Assembly (NCBI GenBank): GCA_023264075.1
Contig: JALQTG010000193.1
Location: 1-6,774 of the forward strand
Source of the DNA: Crocinitomicaceae bacterium
GTDB taxonomy: Bacteria > Bacteroidota > Bacteroidia > Flavobacteriales_D > Crocinitomicaceae
Length of the DNA: 6,774 bases
Direction: 5' to 3'
Below are positions 1-6,107 of the stretch, in pieces (the stretch's first letter is position 1; the number at the start of each line of letters is the position of its first letter). The notes below the pieces were generated by a model, which saw only the letters and a program-made list of their open reading frames with translations, did not search any database and was not told where the DNA came from. Made by a program: the position numbers and the translations under genes.

Positions 1-151
1 AAGATATTCTTTGCGTTGGAATAATCCAATGGACATTGTCAATATCAAGCAATCTTAATGCCTCTTTATATTAAATACTGCTCTTTTTAATGGAAATCAA
101 TAACGATATACATTCAGTTCATAAATAATTAAAAGTCTGACATTAATTTAA
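1..151. other. Left-edge non-coding stretch
   Basis: No gene is supported here. Short open frames touch the left edge: plus strand ending in TAA at 56-58 and at 72-74, and a minus-strand frame from an ATG at 36 running out of the window. None is long enough or distinctive enough to call. A small imperfect inverted repeat at 14-31 (TTGGA, loop ATAA, TCCAA, extended by a G-T and a C-G pair) has no T-tract after it, so it is not a convincing terminator. The remainder is very AT-rich, as expected for an upstream region. Confidence 0.4.
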
Positions 152-181
152 TTGCGGAATATTATATAGTATGTATATTTG
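152..181 (+). promoter_or_regulatory. Bacteroidota-type promoter for the lipoprotein pair
   Basis: TTG at 152-154 is separated by exactly 19 nt from TATATTTG at 174-181. This fits the primary-sigma consensus known for Bacteroidota (TTG, about 19 nt, TAnnTTTG), and every defined position matches. Transcription would begin a few bases after 181, leaving a leader of roughly 20-25 nt before the ATG at 212. The assignment is by motif only; no start site has been measured. Confidence 0.72.
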
Positions 182-211
182 TTGACTGAAAACTAATAAT
201 ACCGCGTACAA

Positions 212-1054
212 ATGAATGCACCAAAATTATTTATACTTATAACTGCAGGCTTAATTATTACTAGCTGTGGTGAAGAAACACCAGTAAAAGAAACGCCAAA
301 TGCTGTGATAGAAGTGGACACAGCTGACATATTCGGTTCTGAACGTTTCGAATTTGTTTTACCACGTCCTTTCGCATTGGCTGCTTCATTCCAAAATGCT
401 GGAATGTCTTATGCTCCAAACAGAACAAATCCAGTAGAAAATGTTACTAAATATAATTTAAAGGGAGCACAGCTTATTAACTTTGGAGTTTATTCTACAG
501 ATTTAGTATATAACATCATCCATGATCAACCCCAACAAACGATGTTGTACTTTAATACGTTGAAGGATTTAGCAGATAAATTTGGAATGGGAAGTATTTT
601 TACTGAGGATGATTTAGCGCTACAGATAGAACAAAACATCAGTAACCGAGAGGAGTTAGAAGATTTATTGGTTGATGTCCATGAACGCTCTCAGGAATAC
701 TTAGAAGATAATGATATGCGTTATCTTTCAGCTATTCAATTTTCAGGTGCTTGGGTGGAAGGAATGTATCTGGCTTCTCTTGATTTTTCTAAAAAAGATC
801 CAGCTGAGGTAGGTCATAAGATTTCGGATCAAATGACATTAGTCAAGAACACTATTAAAGGATTAGAGATGTATCCGAACCGCGATGAATCAATAAATCA
901 AATTCTGGAAGAATTGAAGTCATTCGAAGCAATGTATCAGAACTTCGAATCAGTACTGGCAACTGATGGTGTTGGATTCCCCGAATTAACGCAAGATGAA
1001 ATCAATCAAATTGCTTCCAAAATAGCTGCAATCCGAAACCTAATAATCTCCTAA
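212..1054 (+). CDS. Uncharacterised exported lipoprotein
   Basis: A 280-residue protein with a lipoprotein signal peptide: a short N-terminus with Lys5, a hydrophobic run at residues 6-16, and the lipobox ITSC with Cys19 as the lipidation site. The residues after Cys19 (G-E-E-T-P-V-K-E) are acidic. In Bacteroidota, acidic residues near the lipidated Cys can act as a surface-export signal, so outer-membrane and perhaps cell-surface placement is inferred. The mature part looks mostly helical. It has an 'INFGVYSTDLVY' stretch (89-100), a 'LYFNTLKDLADKFGM' stretch (112-126), an 'FSGAWVEGMYLA' stretch (177-188) and an amphipathic C-terminal third (about 200-280). The pattern resembles conserved hypothetical lipoproteins I associate with Bacteroidota, but I know no function and assign none. 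It sits 31 nt after a strong promoter match and 2 nt before the next gene, so the two are almost certainly one transcript. Confidence 0.88.
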   Translation: MNAPKLFILITAGLIITSCGEETPVKETPNAVIEVDTADIFGSERFEFVLPRPFALAASFQNAGMSYAPNRTNPVENVTKYNLKGAQLINFGVYSTDLVYNIIHDQPQQTMLYFNTLKDLADKFGMGSIFTEDDLALQIEQNISNREELEDLLVDVHERSQEYLEDNDMRYLSAIQFSGAWVEGMYLASLDFSKKDPAEVGHKISDQMTLVKNTIKGLEMYPNRDESINQILEELKSFEAMYQNFESVLATDGVGFPELTQDEINQIASKIAAIRNLIIS

Positions 1055-1056
1055 AC

Positions 1057-1542
1057 ATGAAATTGATAACAGTAATATTTGCCCTTAGCACAAGTCTTGT
1101 AGTATTTTCTCAAACTACAGTTAAAGAAATAACGGAAAGCGCTCGCGCCATCAAATCAGAGTTACGTCAATCGCTTGTGAATAAGAAATATGATGGTTCA
1201 AAAATCACTTATTTCGAAGTCAAAAATGCTCCTATATTAAAAGAGTTTGAAATCGCATTGTTTCTTCGTGAAAGCTATACCATGTATTTTAGTGGTGAGG
1301 CAGCCAAAACAAATGTATCTATGCGTATTTACGACAAGCCGTATTCTTCTTCAAACCGAACATTATTGTATGATTCAAAAGATATTGCAGGAAAGAAAAT
1401 TACACTGTCTACTGCCGACTTAAACGCTGCCTATAAGAAAGAAAAAGGTGATTCTGCAAATTTGAAGTATGTGTATGTGGAGTATGGAATACCAAAAGGA
1501 ACTCCTGATTTGGGAGCTGTAGTATTGATATTTGCATATTAA
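1057..1542 (+). CDS. Small secreted protein of unknown function
   Basis: A 161-residue protein. The N-terminus is a classical Sec signal peptide: Lys2, hydrophobic residues 3-17, then FS-Q, with probable cleavage after Ser18 leaving an N-terminal Gln, common in Bacteroidota exported proteins. There is no lipobox Cys and no further membrane segment, so the mature protein of about 143 residues should be periplasmic or secreted. A short helical start (about 20-40, 'EITESARAIKSELRQSL') is followed by alternating hydrophobic strands: 'ITYFEVKNAP' (49-58), 'FEIALFLRESYTMYFSG', 'NVSMRIYDKP', and 'LKYVYVEYGIPKG' before a closing 'AVVLIFAY'. This suggests a compact beta-sandwich, which is inference. 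I do not recognise a named family. The ATG lies 2 nt after the stop of the lipoprotein gene, so translation is probably coupled. A terminator follows, making this the last gene of the unit. Confidence 0.85.
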   Translation: MKLITVIFALSTSLVVFSQTTVKEITESARAIKSELRQSLVNKKYDGSKITYFEVKNAPILKEFEIALFLRESYTMYFSGEAAKTNVSMRIYDKPYSSSNRTLLYDSKDIAGKKITLSTADLNAAYKKEKGDSANLKYVYVEYGIPKGTPDLGAVVLIFAY

Positions 1543-1569
1543 CAGCATTCAACGGATAAAACATTCAAA

Positions 1570-1599
1570 GCACTCAAATTTTGAGTGCCTTTATCTTTT
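1570..1599 (+). terminator. Rho-independent terminator after the exported pair
   Basis: An 8-bp stem (GCACTCAA pairing with TTGAGTGC, 1570-1588) with a 3-nt loop is followed by a T-rich tail (CTTTATCTTTT). It lies 27 nt past the stop of the secreted-protein gene and separates that unit from the thrS operon. Confidence 0.8.
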
Positions 1600-1676
1600 A
1601 TATCAGTTGTGTAAAGCGGAAAGTCTGACTGCTTTGCAAAATACATCAATCCTAATTAATGATTAATAAATTCGTT

Positions 1677-1696
1677 GGGGAAAACGATAAATCCCC
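1677..1696. repeat. Small inverted repeat abutting the thrS promoter
   Basis: GGGGA at 1677-1681 can pair with TCCCC at 1692-1696 across a 10-nt AT-rich loop. The right arm ends immediately before the proposed -33 element at 1697. It lies upstream of the expected transcription start, so it would act as DNA (an operator or activator site), not as a leader RNA. The arms are only 5 bp and chance is a real alternative. Confidence 0.3.
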
Positions 1697-1726
1697 TTTA
1701 ATTTATAGGTAAAACGTTATCTTTGC
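1697..1726 (+). promoter_or_regulatory. Bacteroidota-type promoter for thrS-infC-rpmI-rplT
   Basis: The -7 element TATCTTTG (1719-1726) matches TAnnTTTG fully. At the ideal 19-nt spacing upstream lies TTT (1697-1699), two of three matches to TTG. The expected leader before the ATG at 1755 is about 20-25 nt, the same geometry as the promoter at 152-181. I see no threonine-rich leader peptide or T-box-like structure in the short leader. Confidence 0.65.
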
Positions 1727-1754
1727 TCACCAAAATAAGATAGAATTCACAGCG

Positions 1755-3698
1755 ATGATGATAAATGTCACTCTTCCAGACGGAAATATTAAACACGTAA
1801 AGCGCGATAGTACGGCGCTTGACGTGGCGATGAGTATTAGTGAAGGGCTCGCCCGCAATGTATTGGCAGCCGACGTTAATGGCGAAGTTATTGACGCTAC
1901 AAGACCATTGCTCACTGATTGTACGCTTAAATTATTGACCTGGAATGACAAAGAAGGGAAATCCACGATGTGGCATTCCTCAGCCCACTTAATGGCTGAA
2001 GCAATTGAGGCGCTTTTTCCTGGGGTTAAACTTGCGATTGGCCCTCCTATCAAAAATGGATTTTACTACGACATTGATTTTGAAGAATATACATTCACGG
2101 AGAAAGATTTAGAGCGCGTAGAAGCTAAAATGAAGGAGCTAGCGAAGACAAAATCTGAATACATTCGTCAAGAAATTTCAAAAGCGGATGCCATTGCCTA
2201 TTTTAAAGAAAAGAATGACCCCTACAAATTAGAGCTGCTAGAAGACCTTGAAGATGGAAACATTACTTTATACACCCAAGGCAACTTCACTGATTTATGC
2301 AGAGGCCCACATATTCCAAATACTGGACATATTAAAGCAATTAAGTTAACTTCTTTGGCTGGAGCTTACTGGAGAGGCGATGAAAAGAAGAAGCAGTTAA
2401 CGCGTGTATATGGAATAACATTTCCCAAAAATGCTGAACTTAACGATTATCTTGAAAAACTTGAATTAGCAAGACAGCGTGACCACAGAAAATTGGGGAA
2501 AGAACTCGAATTATTTACATTCTCTCAAACTGTAGGACAAGGTTTGCCATTATGGTTACCGAAAGGAGCTGCCTTGAGAGAACGCTTAGAAAATTTCTTA
2601 AAAAAAGCGCAGCGAAAGGCCGGATACAGTCAAGTAATGACTCCTCATATTGGAAACAAGGAGTTGTATGTATGTTCTGGGCACTACGAAAAATATGGTG
2701 CAGATTCCTTTCAACCCATTCATACACCAGATGAAAATGAAGAGTTTTTATTAAAACCAATGAATTGTCCGCACCACTGTGAGATTTTCAAAGCACGTCC
2801 CTACTCTTACAAAGATTTACCCGTTCGCTTTGCCGAATTTGGAACGGTTTACAGATACGAGCAAAGTGGAGAGCTACATGGTTTAACCCGGGTAAGAGGG
2901 TTTACTCAAGACGACGCGCATATATTCTGTACACAAGATCAAGTCAAAGACGAATTCATGAGCGTGATCGATTTGGTATTGTATATTTTCAAGACCCTGA
3001 AATTTGAAAACTTCAAAGCTCAAATTTCGTTGCGTGACCCAGCTCAACCTGAAAAGTACATTGGTAGCGATGAGAACTGGGAAAAAGCAGAAAGAGCTAT
3101 ACAAGAAGCCGCAGCAGAAAAAGGGTTGAATACTATCGTTGAATACGGTGAAGCAGCGTTTTACGGACCCAAGCTGGACTTTATGGTAGAAGATGCTTTA
3201 GGGCGTGAGTGGCAGCTTGGTACTATACAAGTAGACTACAATCTACCGGAGCGATTTGATTTAGAATATACTGGTAGTGATAATGCGAAACACCGTCCTG
3301 TAATGATTCATCGCGCTCCGTTTGGATCCATGGAACGTTTCGTAGCGGTTTTATTAGAACATTGCGCAGGTGATTTTCCACTGTGGTTGACAGCCGAACA
3401 ATTTGCGATTCTCCCAATCAGTGAAAAATTCAACGCATACGCTGAAAAAGTTTCAGAATTCCTAAATAATTACGATATTCGCGGATTCGTAGACGACCGA
3501 AACGAGAAAATCGGTAAGAAAATCCGTGATGCAGAGATGGGGAAAACTCCGTTTATGTTAATCGTGGGAGAAAAGGAATTTGAAAACGATCAAATATCTG
3601 TGCGCCAGCGGGGTAAAGGAGACTTGGGCACTATGAGTGCACCAAATTTTGTTGAATTAGTAAATAAATTAGTAGAAGAAGAATTGATTACAGCGTAA
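1755..3698 (+). CDS. thrS: Threonyl-tRNA synthetase
   Basis: A cytoplasmic class II synthetase that attaches threonine to tRNA-Thr using ATP. At 647 residues it has the full family length and all domains in order. The N-terminal TGS domain (about 1-64) opens with 'INVTLPDG'. The editing domain (about 65-230) has HSSAH with His74 and His78, plus Cys182 and His186 in 'DLCRGPH', the residues that clear mischarged Ser-tRNA. The catalytic core (about 245-545) has motif 2 'RYE...GLTRVRGFTQDDAH' (367-389), motif 3 'HRAPFGSMERF' (519-529) and the zinc ligands Cys338, His389 and His519. The anticodon-binding domain spans about 548-647. Nothing essential is missing. The start is ATG-ATG, so 1758 is equally possible; many homologues begin with a single Met before 'IN(V/I)TLPDG'. 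The gene leads the translation operon and is followed by infC after 20 nt. Confidence 0.98.
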   Translation: MMINVTLPDGNIKHVKRDSTALDVAMSISEGLARNVLAADVNGEVIDATRPLLTDCTLKLLTWNDKEGKSTMWHSSAHLMAEAIEALFPGVKLAIGPPIKNGFYYDIDFEEYTFTEKDLERVEAKMKELAKTKSEYIRQEISKADAIAYFKEKNDPYKLELLEDLEDGNITLYTQGNFTDLCRGPHIPNTGHIKAIKLTSLAGAYWRGDEKKKQLTRVYGITFPKNAELNDYLEKLELARQRDHRKLGKELELFTFSQTVGQGLPLWLPKGAALRERLENFLKKAQRKAGYSQVMTPHIGNKELYVCSGHYEKYGADSFQPIHTPDENEEFLLKPMNCPHHCEIFKARPYSYKDLPVRFAEFGTVYRYEQSGELHGLTRVRGFTQDDAHIFCTQDQVKDEFMSVIDLVLYIFKTLKFENFKAQISLRDPAQPEKYIGSDENWEKAERAIQEAAAEKGLNTIVEYGEAAFYGPKLDFMVEDALGREWQLGTIQVDYNLPERFDLEYTGSDNAKHRPVMIHRAPFGSMERFVAVLLEHCAGDFPLWLTAEQFAILPISEKFNAYAEKVSEFLNNYDIRGFVDDRNEKIGKKIRDAEMGKTPFMLIVGEKEFENDQISVRQRGKGDLGTMSAPNFVELVNKLVEEELITA

Positions 3699-3718
3699 TC
3701 AATTATTAAAAGTTATAA

Positions 3719-4270
3719 ATGAGAAGAGGACCAAAAAATAAATTTCAACCTCGTCAAGTAGAAGATGAGCATCGCATTAACACAAGGATTCGTGCTATAA
3801 AGGTGCGTTTAGTAGGGGACGGTGTGGAACCGCAAGTACTGAGCACAAGAGAAGCGATTGAATTAGCGGAGCAGCAAGATTTGGATTTAGTGGAGATTTC
3901 GCCAAATGCAGATCCACCCGTTTGTAAAATCATGGACTACAAGAAGTTTCTTTACAACCAAAAGAAGAAGCAAAAAGAATTAAAGGCGAAGCAATCTAAA
4001 ATTGTTATAAAAGAAATTCGTTTTGGTCCAAACACAGATGATCACGATTTCAATTTTAAACTAGCTAATGCAAAGAAGTTCTTGGAAGAAGGGAACAAAG
4101 TAAAAGCATTTGTATTTTTTAGAGGTCGTACAATTGTATATAAAGATAGGGGTGAGATTTTGTTATTGAAGTTTGCGCAAGAACTTTCAGAAATAGGGAC
4201 ATTAGAACAAATGCCTAAGTTGGAAGGAAAGCGAATGACAATTATGGTCAATCCGAAAAAAGGAAAATAA
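3719..4270 (+). CDS. infC: Translation initiation factor IF-3
   Basis: IF-3 binds the 30S subunit, prevents premature joining with 50S and checks start-codon/initiator-tRNA pairing. The 183-residue protein has the usual length. The N-terminal domain (about 13-82) carries 'HRINTRIRA', 'VRLVGDGVEPQVLSTREAIELAEQQDLDLVEISPNADPPVCKIMDYKKFLY'-type family sequence, shown here by key blocks at 18-26, 29-40 and 57-79. A basic linker (about 80-97) leads to the C-terminal ribosome-binding domain (about 98-180), with 'KEIRFGPNTDDHDFNFKL' (98-115) and 'EGKRMTIMVNP' (169-179). The start is an ordinary ATG directly preceded by an in-frame TAA (3716-3718). No upstream extension is therefore possible, and the AUU start that gives enterobacterial infC its autocontrol is absent. 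It lies 20 nt after thrS and 38 nt before rpmI, clearly in the same operon. Confidence 0.97.
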   Translation: MRRGPKNKFQPRQVEDEHRINTRIRAIKVRLVGDGVEPQVLSTREAIELAEQQDLDLVEISPNADPPVCKIMDYKKFLYNQKKKQKELKAKQSKIVIKEIRFGPNTDDHDFNFKLANAKKFLEEGNKVKAFVFFRGRTIVYKDRGEILLLKFAQELSEIGTLEQMPKLEGKRMTIMVNPKKGK

Positions 4271-4308
4271 AAGCTTGGTAGTGAGTAGTAACTTAAAAAA
4301 GAGAGAAA

Positions 4309-4506
4309 ATGCCAAAAATGAAAACTAATTCTAGTGCTAAGAAGAGATTCACGATCACTGGAAGTGGAAAAATCAAGAGAAAACACGCTTTCAAAAGCCA
4401 CATTCTTACGAAAAAAACAAAAAAGCAGAAGCGTAACTTGACGCACGCAGGTTTGGTACACAAAGCTGATGAGCCGAATGTGAAACAAATGCTTGCAATG
4501 AAGTAA
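4309..4506 (+). CDS. rpmI: 50S ribosomal protein L35
   Basis: A 65-residue, strongly basic protein, the normal size for bL35, a component of the large ribosomal subunit. The family signature is plain at residues 4-15 ('MKTNSSAKKRFT'). It is followed by 'TGSGKIKRKHAFKSHILTK' (17-35), a lysine/arginine-rich stretch that contacts 23S rRNA, and a C-terminal segment from 'KRNLTHAGLV' onward. The ATG follows an A-rich stretch (AAAAAAGAGAGAAA), typical of starts in this phylum, which rarely use Shine-Dalgarno pairing. The gene lies between infC and rplT in the standard order. Its product is encoded next to L20, with which it is co-expressed in most bacteria. Confidence 0.97.
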   Translation: MPKMKTNSSAKKRFTITGSGKIKRKHAFKSHILTKKTKKQKRNLTHAGLVHKADEPNVKQMLAMK

Positions 4507-4507
4507 A

Positions 4508-4545
4508 TTGTTCCAAAGTGGAACAGGTTTTAAGTATGTTAAACC
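4508..4545 (+). promoter_or_regulatory. Tandem hairpins in the rpmI-rplT spacer
   Basis: The 102-nt gap between rpmI and rplT is the longest in the operon. Its first part can form two adjacent hairpins. The first is TGTTCC/GGAACA (4509-4514 with 4520-4525; 6 bp, loop AAAGT). The second is GGTTT-AA with a one-base bulge against TTAAACC (4526-4533 with 4539-4545; 7 bp). No T-tract follows either, so they are not intrinsic terminators. An mRNA processing site, stability element or autoregulatory L20-binding structure is conceivable, but nothing here proves it. Confidence 0.4.
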
Positions 4546-4608
4546 CGGTATTGAGTAAAACAAGCCTTCTGAAATAGTGAAGCACTTTCTACCAAAAAAC
4601 AAAAAATT

Positions 4609-4956
4609 ATGCCAAGATCAGTTAATCATGTAGCCGCAAGAGCAAGACGTAAGAAAGTCCTTGAACTAGCAAAAGGTTACTACGGAAGAAGAAAAAACGT
4701 TTGGACAGTAGCAAAAAACGCCGTTGAAAAAGGGTTAGTTTATGCTTATGAAGGACGTAAACAAAAGAAAAGAAATTTCCGTTCTTTATGGATTACACGT
4801 ATTAATGCGGGTGCCAGACAATACGGAATGAGCTACTCTCAGTTCATGGGGAAAGTGAATAAAAGCGAATTAGAATTGAACCGTAAGGTTCTTGCTGATT
4901 TAGCAATGAATCATCCAGAAGCTTTCAAAGCGGTTGTGGATGCCGTGAACAAATAA
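4609..4956 (+). CDS. rplT: 50S ribosomal protein L20
   Basis: bL20 is an early, essential assembly protein of the large subunit that binds 23S rRNA directly. The 115 residues match the family length. The long basic N-terminal tail (1-58) includes 'RARRKKVLELAKGYYGRRKN' (11-30). The signature block at 54-70 (K-x3-R-x-LWITRIN-x3-R) is intact, with Trp61, Arg64 and Asn66 visible. A globular C-terminal domain (about 60-115) follows. In enterobacteria and Bacillus, L20 represses its own operon by binding mRNA; whether that happens here is unknown, though the structured spacer just upstream is a candidate site. The ATG is preceded by an A-rich run. A strong terminator begins 24 nt past the stop, so this is the final gene of the operon. 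Confidence 0.98.
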   Translation: MPRSVNHVAARARRKKVLELAKGYYGRRKNVWTVAKNAVEKGLVYAYEGRKQKKRNFRSLWITRINAGARQYGMSYSQFMGKVNKSELELNRKVLADLAMNHPEAFKAVVDAVNK

Positions 4957-4980
4957 TTTAAACATTACTCTCACTATCAT

Positions 4981-5016
4981 AAAAAGTCCTGCTTCATCGA
5001 GCGGGACTTTTTTTTT
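4981..5016 (+). terminator. Rho-independent terminator of the thrS-rplT operon
   Basis: The stem is built on AAAAAGTCC (4981-4989) pairing with GGACTTTTT (5004-5012), extended inward by T-G, G-C, C-G and T-A pairs to a loop of about 6 nt. A run of nine T's (5008-5016) completes a textbook intrinsic terminator. It separates rplT from the downstream DUF58 gene. Confidence 0.93.
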
Positions 5017-5091
5017 CGTTTCACTCATTAGAAGAGCTATAATAGCAACTCTACGAATCAATCGAAATTACCGAATTGACAGATTATGCCC

Positions 5092-5121
5092 TTGAAACAT
5101 TCACAAAATAAACTATCTTTA
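5092..5121 (+). promoter_or_regulatory. Promoter-like site overlapping the 5' end of the DUF58 gene
   Basis: TTG (5092-5094), exactly 19 nt, then TATCTTTA (5114-5121). This matches the TTG-N19-TAnnTTTG consensus except for the last base. It follows the operon terminator, where a new promoter is needed, and I saw no better candidate at 5017-5085. If real, transcription starts at about 5125-5128, downstream of the ATG at 5086, so translation must use the ATG at 5128 with almost no leader. Confidence 0.5.
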
Positions 5122-5127
5122 CTTACC

Positions 5128-6045
5128 ATGAACGGAAAAATTGAAAGAGCACATCTTGCACAGTTTGGCAGTCTTGAACTACTTGCAAAACAAGTTGTGG
5201 AAGGGTTTATAACTGGTCTCCATAAAAGTCCTTTTCATGGTTTCTCTGTTGAATTTGCGGAACATCGCCTTTATAACAAGGGAGAATCTACCCGCCATGT
5301 AGATTGGAAACTCTATGCACGAACCGAAAAATTATTCACCAAAAAATATGAAGAAGAAACAAATCTTCGATGTCAGATGGTCTTGGACTGCTCTTCTTCG
5401 ATGTATTTTCAACAAGGCAATAACTTACGCAAGATTGACTATGCAGCATACGCCATCGCTTCGCTTATTGAATTATTAAAGAAGCAACGTGATGCTGTAG
5501 GCCTGTCATTATTTACAGATCATCTTAGCCTACATACAGAATGCAAATCCTCTGTGCGTCATCATCGATATATTTATTCCGAATTGGAAAAATGCATGAC
5601 GTCTACCGATTATTCCAAACAAAAGAAAACTTCGGCAGTACAAGCCCTACATGATGTAGCTGAGTTAAGTCATAAGCGAAGCCTTGTCGTTATTTTTTCA
5701 GATATGTTGGACGATCCGAAGAAACAGGATGAATTGTTTCAAGCTATGCAGCATTTAAAACACAACAAGCATGAGGTGATTCTTTTTCATGTGATAGACA
5801 AGTTAGCGGAAATCGAATTTGAATTAGAAAATCGACCCTATACGATGGTTGATCTTGAGACAGGGGAAAAAATCAAGTTACAACCAAGTGCGATAAAAGC
5901 AAATTATACAGAACAAATTACTCGTTATTTCCAACAAATAGAGGAACGATGTAGCTCATATCGCATTGACTTTATGCAGGCGGACGTAAACGACTCTATG
6001 TTTCAAGTTCTGCGTTACCTAATTAAACGTAATCGCATGCGCTAA
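5128..6045 (+). CDS. DUF58 / von Willebrand A-like domain protein
   Basis: A soluble cytoplasmic protein of 305 residues from the ATG at 5128; an in-frame ATG at 5086 would add 14. I prefer 5128 because a promoter-like site spans 5092-5121 and the extra residues (MPLKHSQNKLSLLT) look unconserved; the family block 'FGSLELLAKQVVEGF' then begins at residue 13. Numbering from 5128, the DUF58 core 'GESTRHVDWKLYART' is at 52-66. A vWA-type fold follows, with the metal-site motif DCSSS (Asp87, Ser89, Ser91) and a second acidic loop 'FSDMLDD' (190-196). There are no membrane segments or signal peptide. Family members often sit beside MoxR AAA+ ATPases and Bat (aerotolerance) proteins and may act as adaptors or chaperone partners; no such neighbour is in this window, so the gene looks monocistronic here. 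Its exact role is unknown. Confidence 0.88.
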   Translation: MNGKIERAHLAQFGSLELLAKQVVEGFITGLHKSPFHGFSVEFAEHRLYNKGESTRHVDWKLYARTEKLFTKKYEEETNLRCQMVLDCSSSMYFQQGNNLRKIDYAAYAIASLIELLKKQRDAVGLSLFTDHLSLHTECKSSVRHHRYIYSELEKCMTSTDYSKQKKTSAVQALHDVAELSHKRSLVVIFSDMLDDPKKQDELFQAMQHLKHNKHEVILFHVIDKLAEIEFELENRPYTMVDLETGEKIKLQPSAIKANYTEQITRYFQQIEERCSSYRIDFMQADVNDSMFQVLRYLIKRNRMR

Positions 6046-6107
6046 TATTACTTCACCCTACAAAGTGCCTTCGGTTGAAAATATTTTAAGATCTCTGATA
6101 CTAATCG

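Noticed and set aside
1..58. Possible end of an upstream gene, or start of a divergent gene, at the left edge
   Set aside because: Only 12-23 codons are open in any frame and several frames are open at once, so no choice can be supported without the flanking sequence.
132..1629. Shared 10-mer AAAGTCTGAC at 132-141 and 1620-1629, upstream of two promoters
   Set aside because: The match does not extend past 10 bases, its distance to the -33 elements differs (10 versus 67 nt), and several 10-base matches are expected by chance in a window this size.
1600..1754. T-box or threonine-attenuator leader before thrS
   Set aside because: The predicted leader is only about 20-25 nt, with no Thr-rich short peptide and no terminator/antiterminator pair. 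T-boxes are also not expected in this phylum.
1727..2053. Minus-strand open frame of 108 codons over the start of thrS
   Set aside because: It lies antisense to the well-supported thrS TGS and editing domains and shows no recognisable protein features. The other frames at 2515-2760, 2552-2734, 2883-3104 and 3223-3417 are the same kind of shadow.
4042..4602. Minus-strand open frame of 186 codons across infC and rpmI
   Set aside because: It is antisense to two certain genes. Its Phe/Leu/Ser-rich composition is what results from reading Lys/Glu-rich genes backwards.
5038..5043. TATAAT as an E. coli-type -10 box upstream of the DUF58 gene
   Set aside because: There is no matching -35 element at suitable spacing, and the window's other promoters follow the Bacteroidota consensus instead.
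6046..6107. Bidirectional terminator between the convergent DUF58 and TonB-C genes
   Set aside because: Only short palindromes (AAAATATTTT, AGATCT) occur, with no stable stem plus T-tract on either strand.
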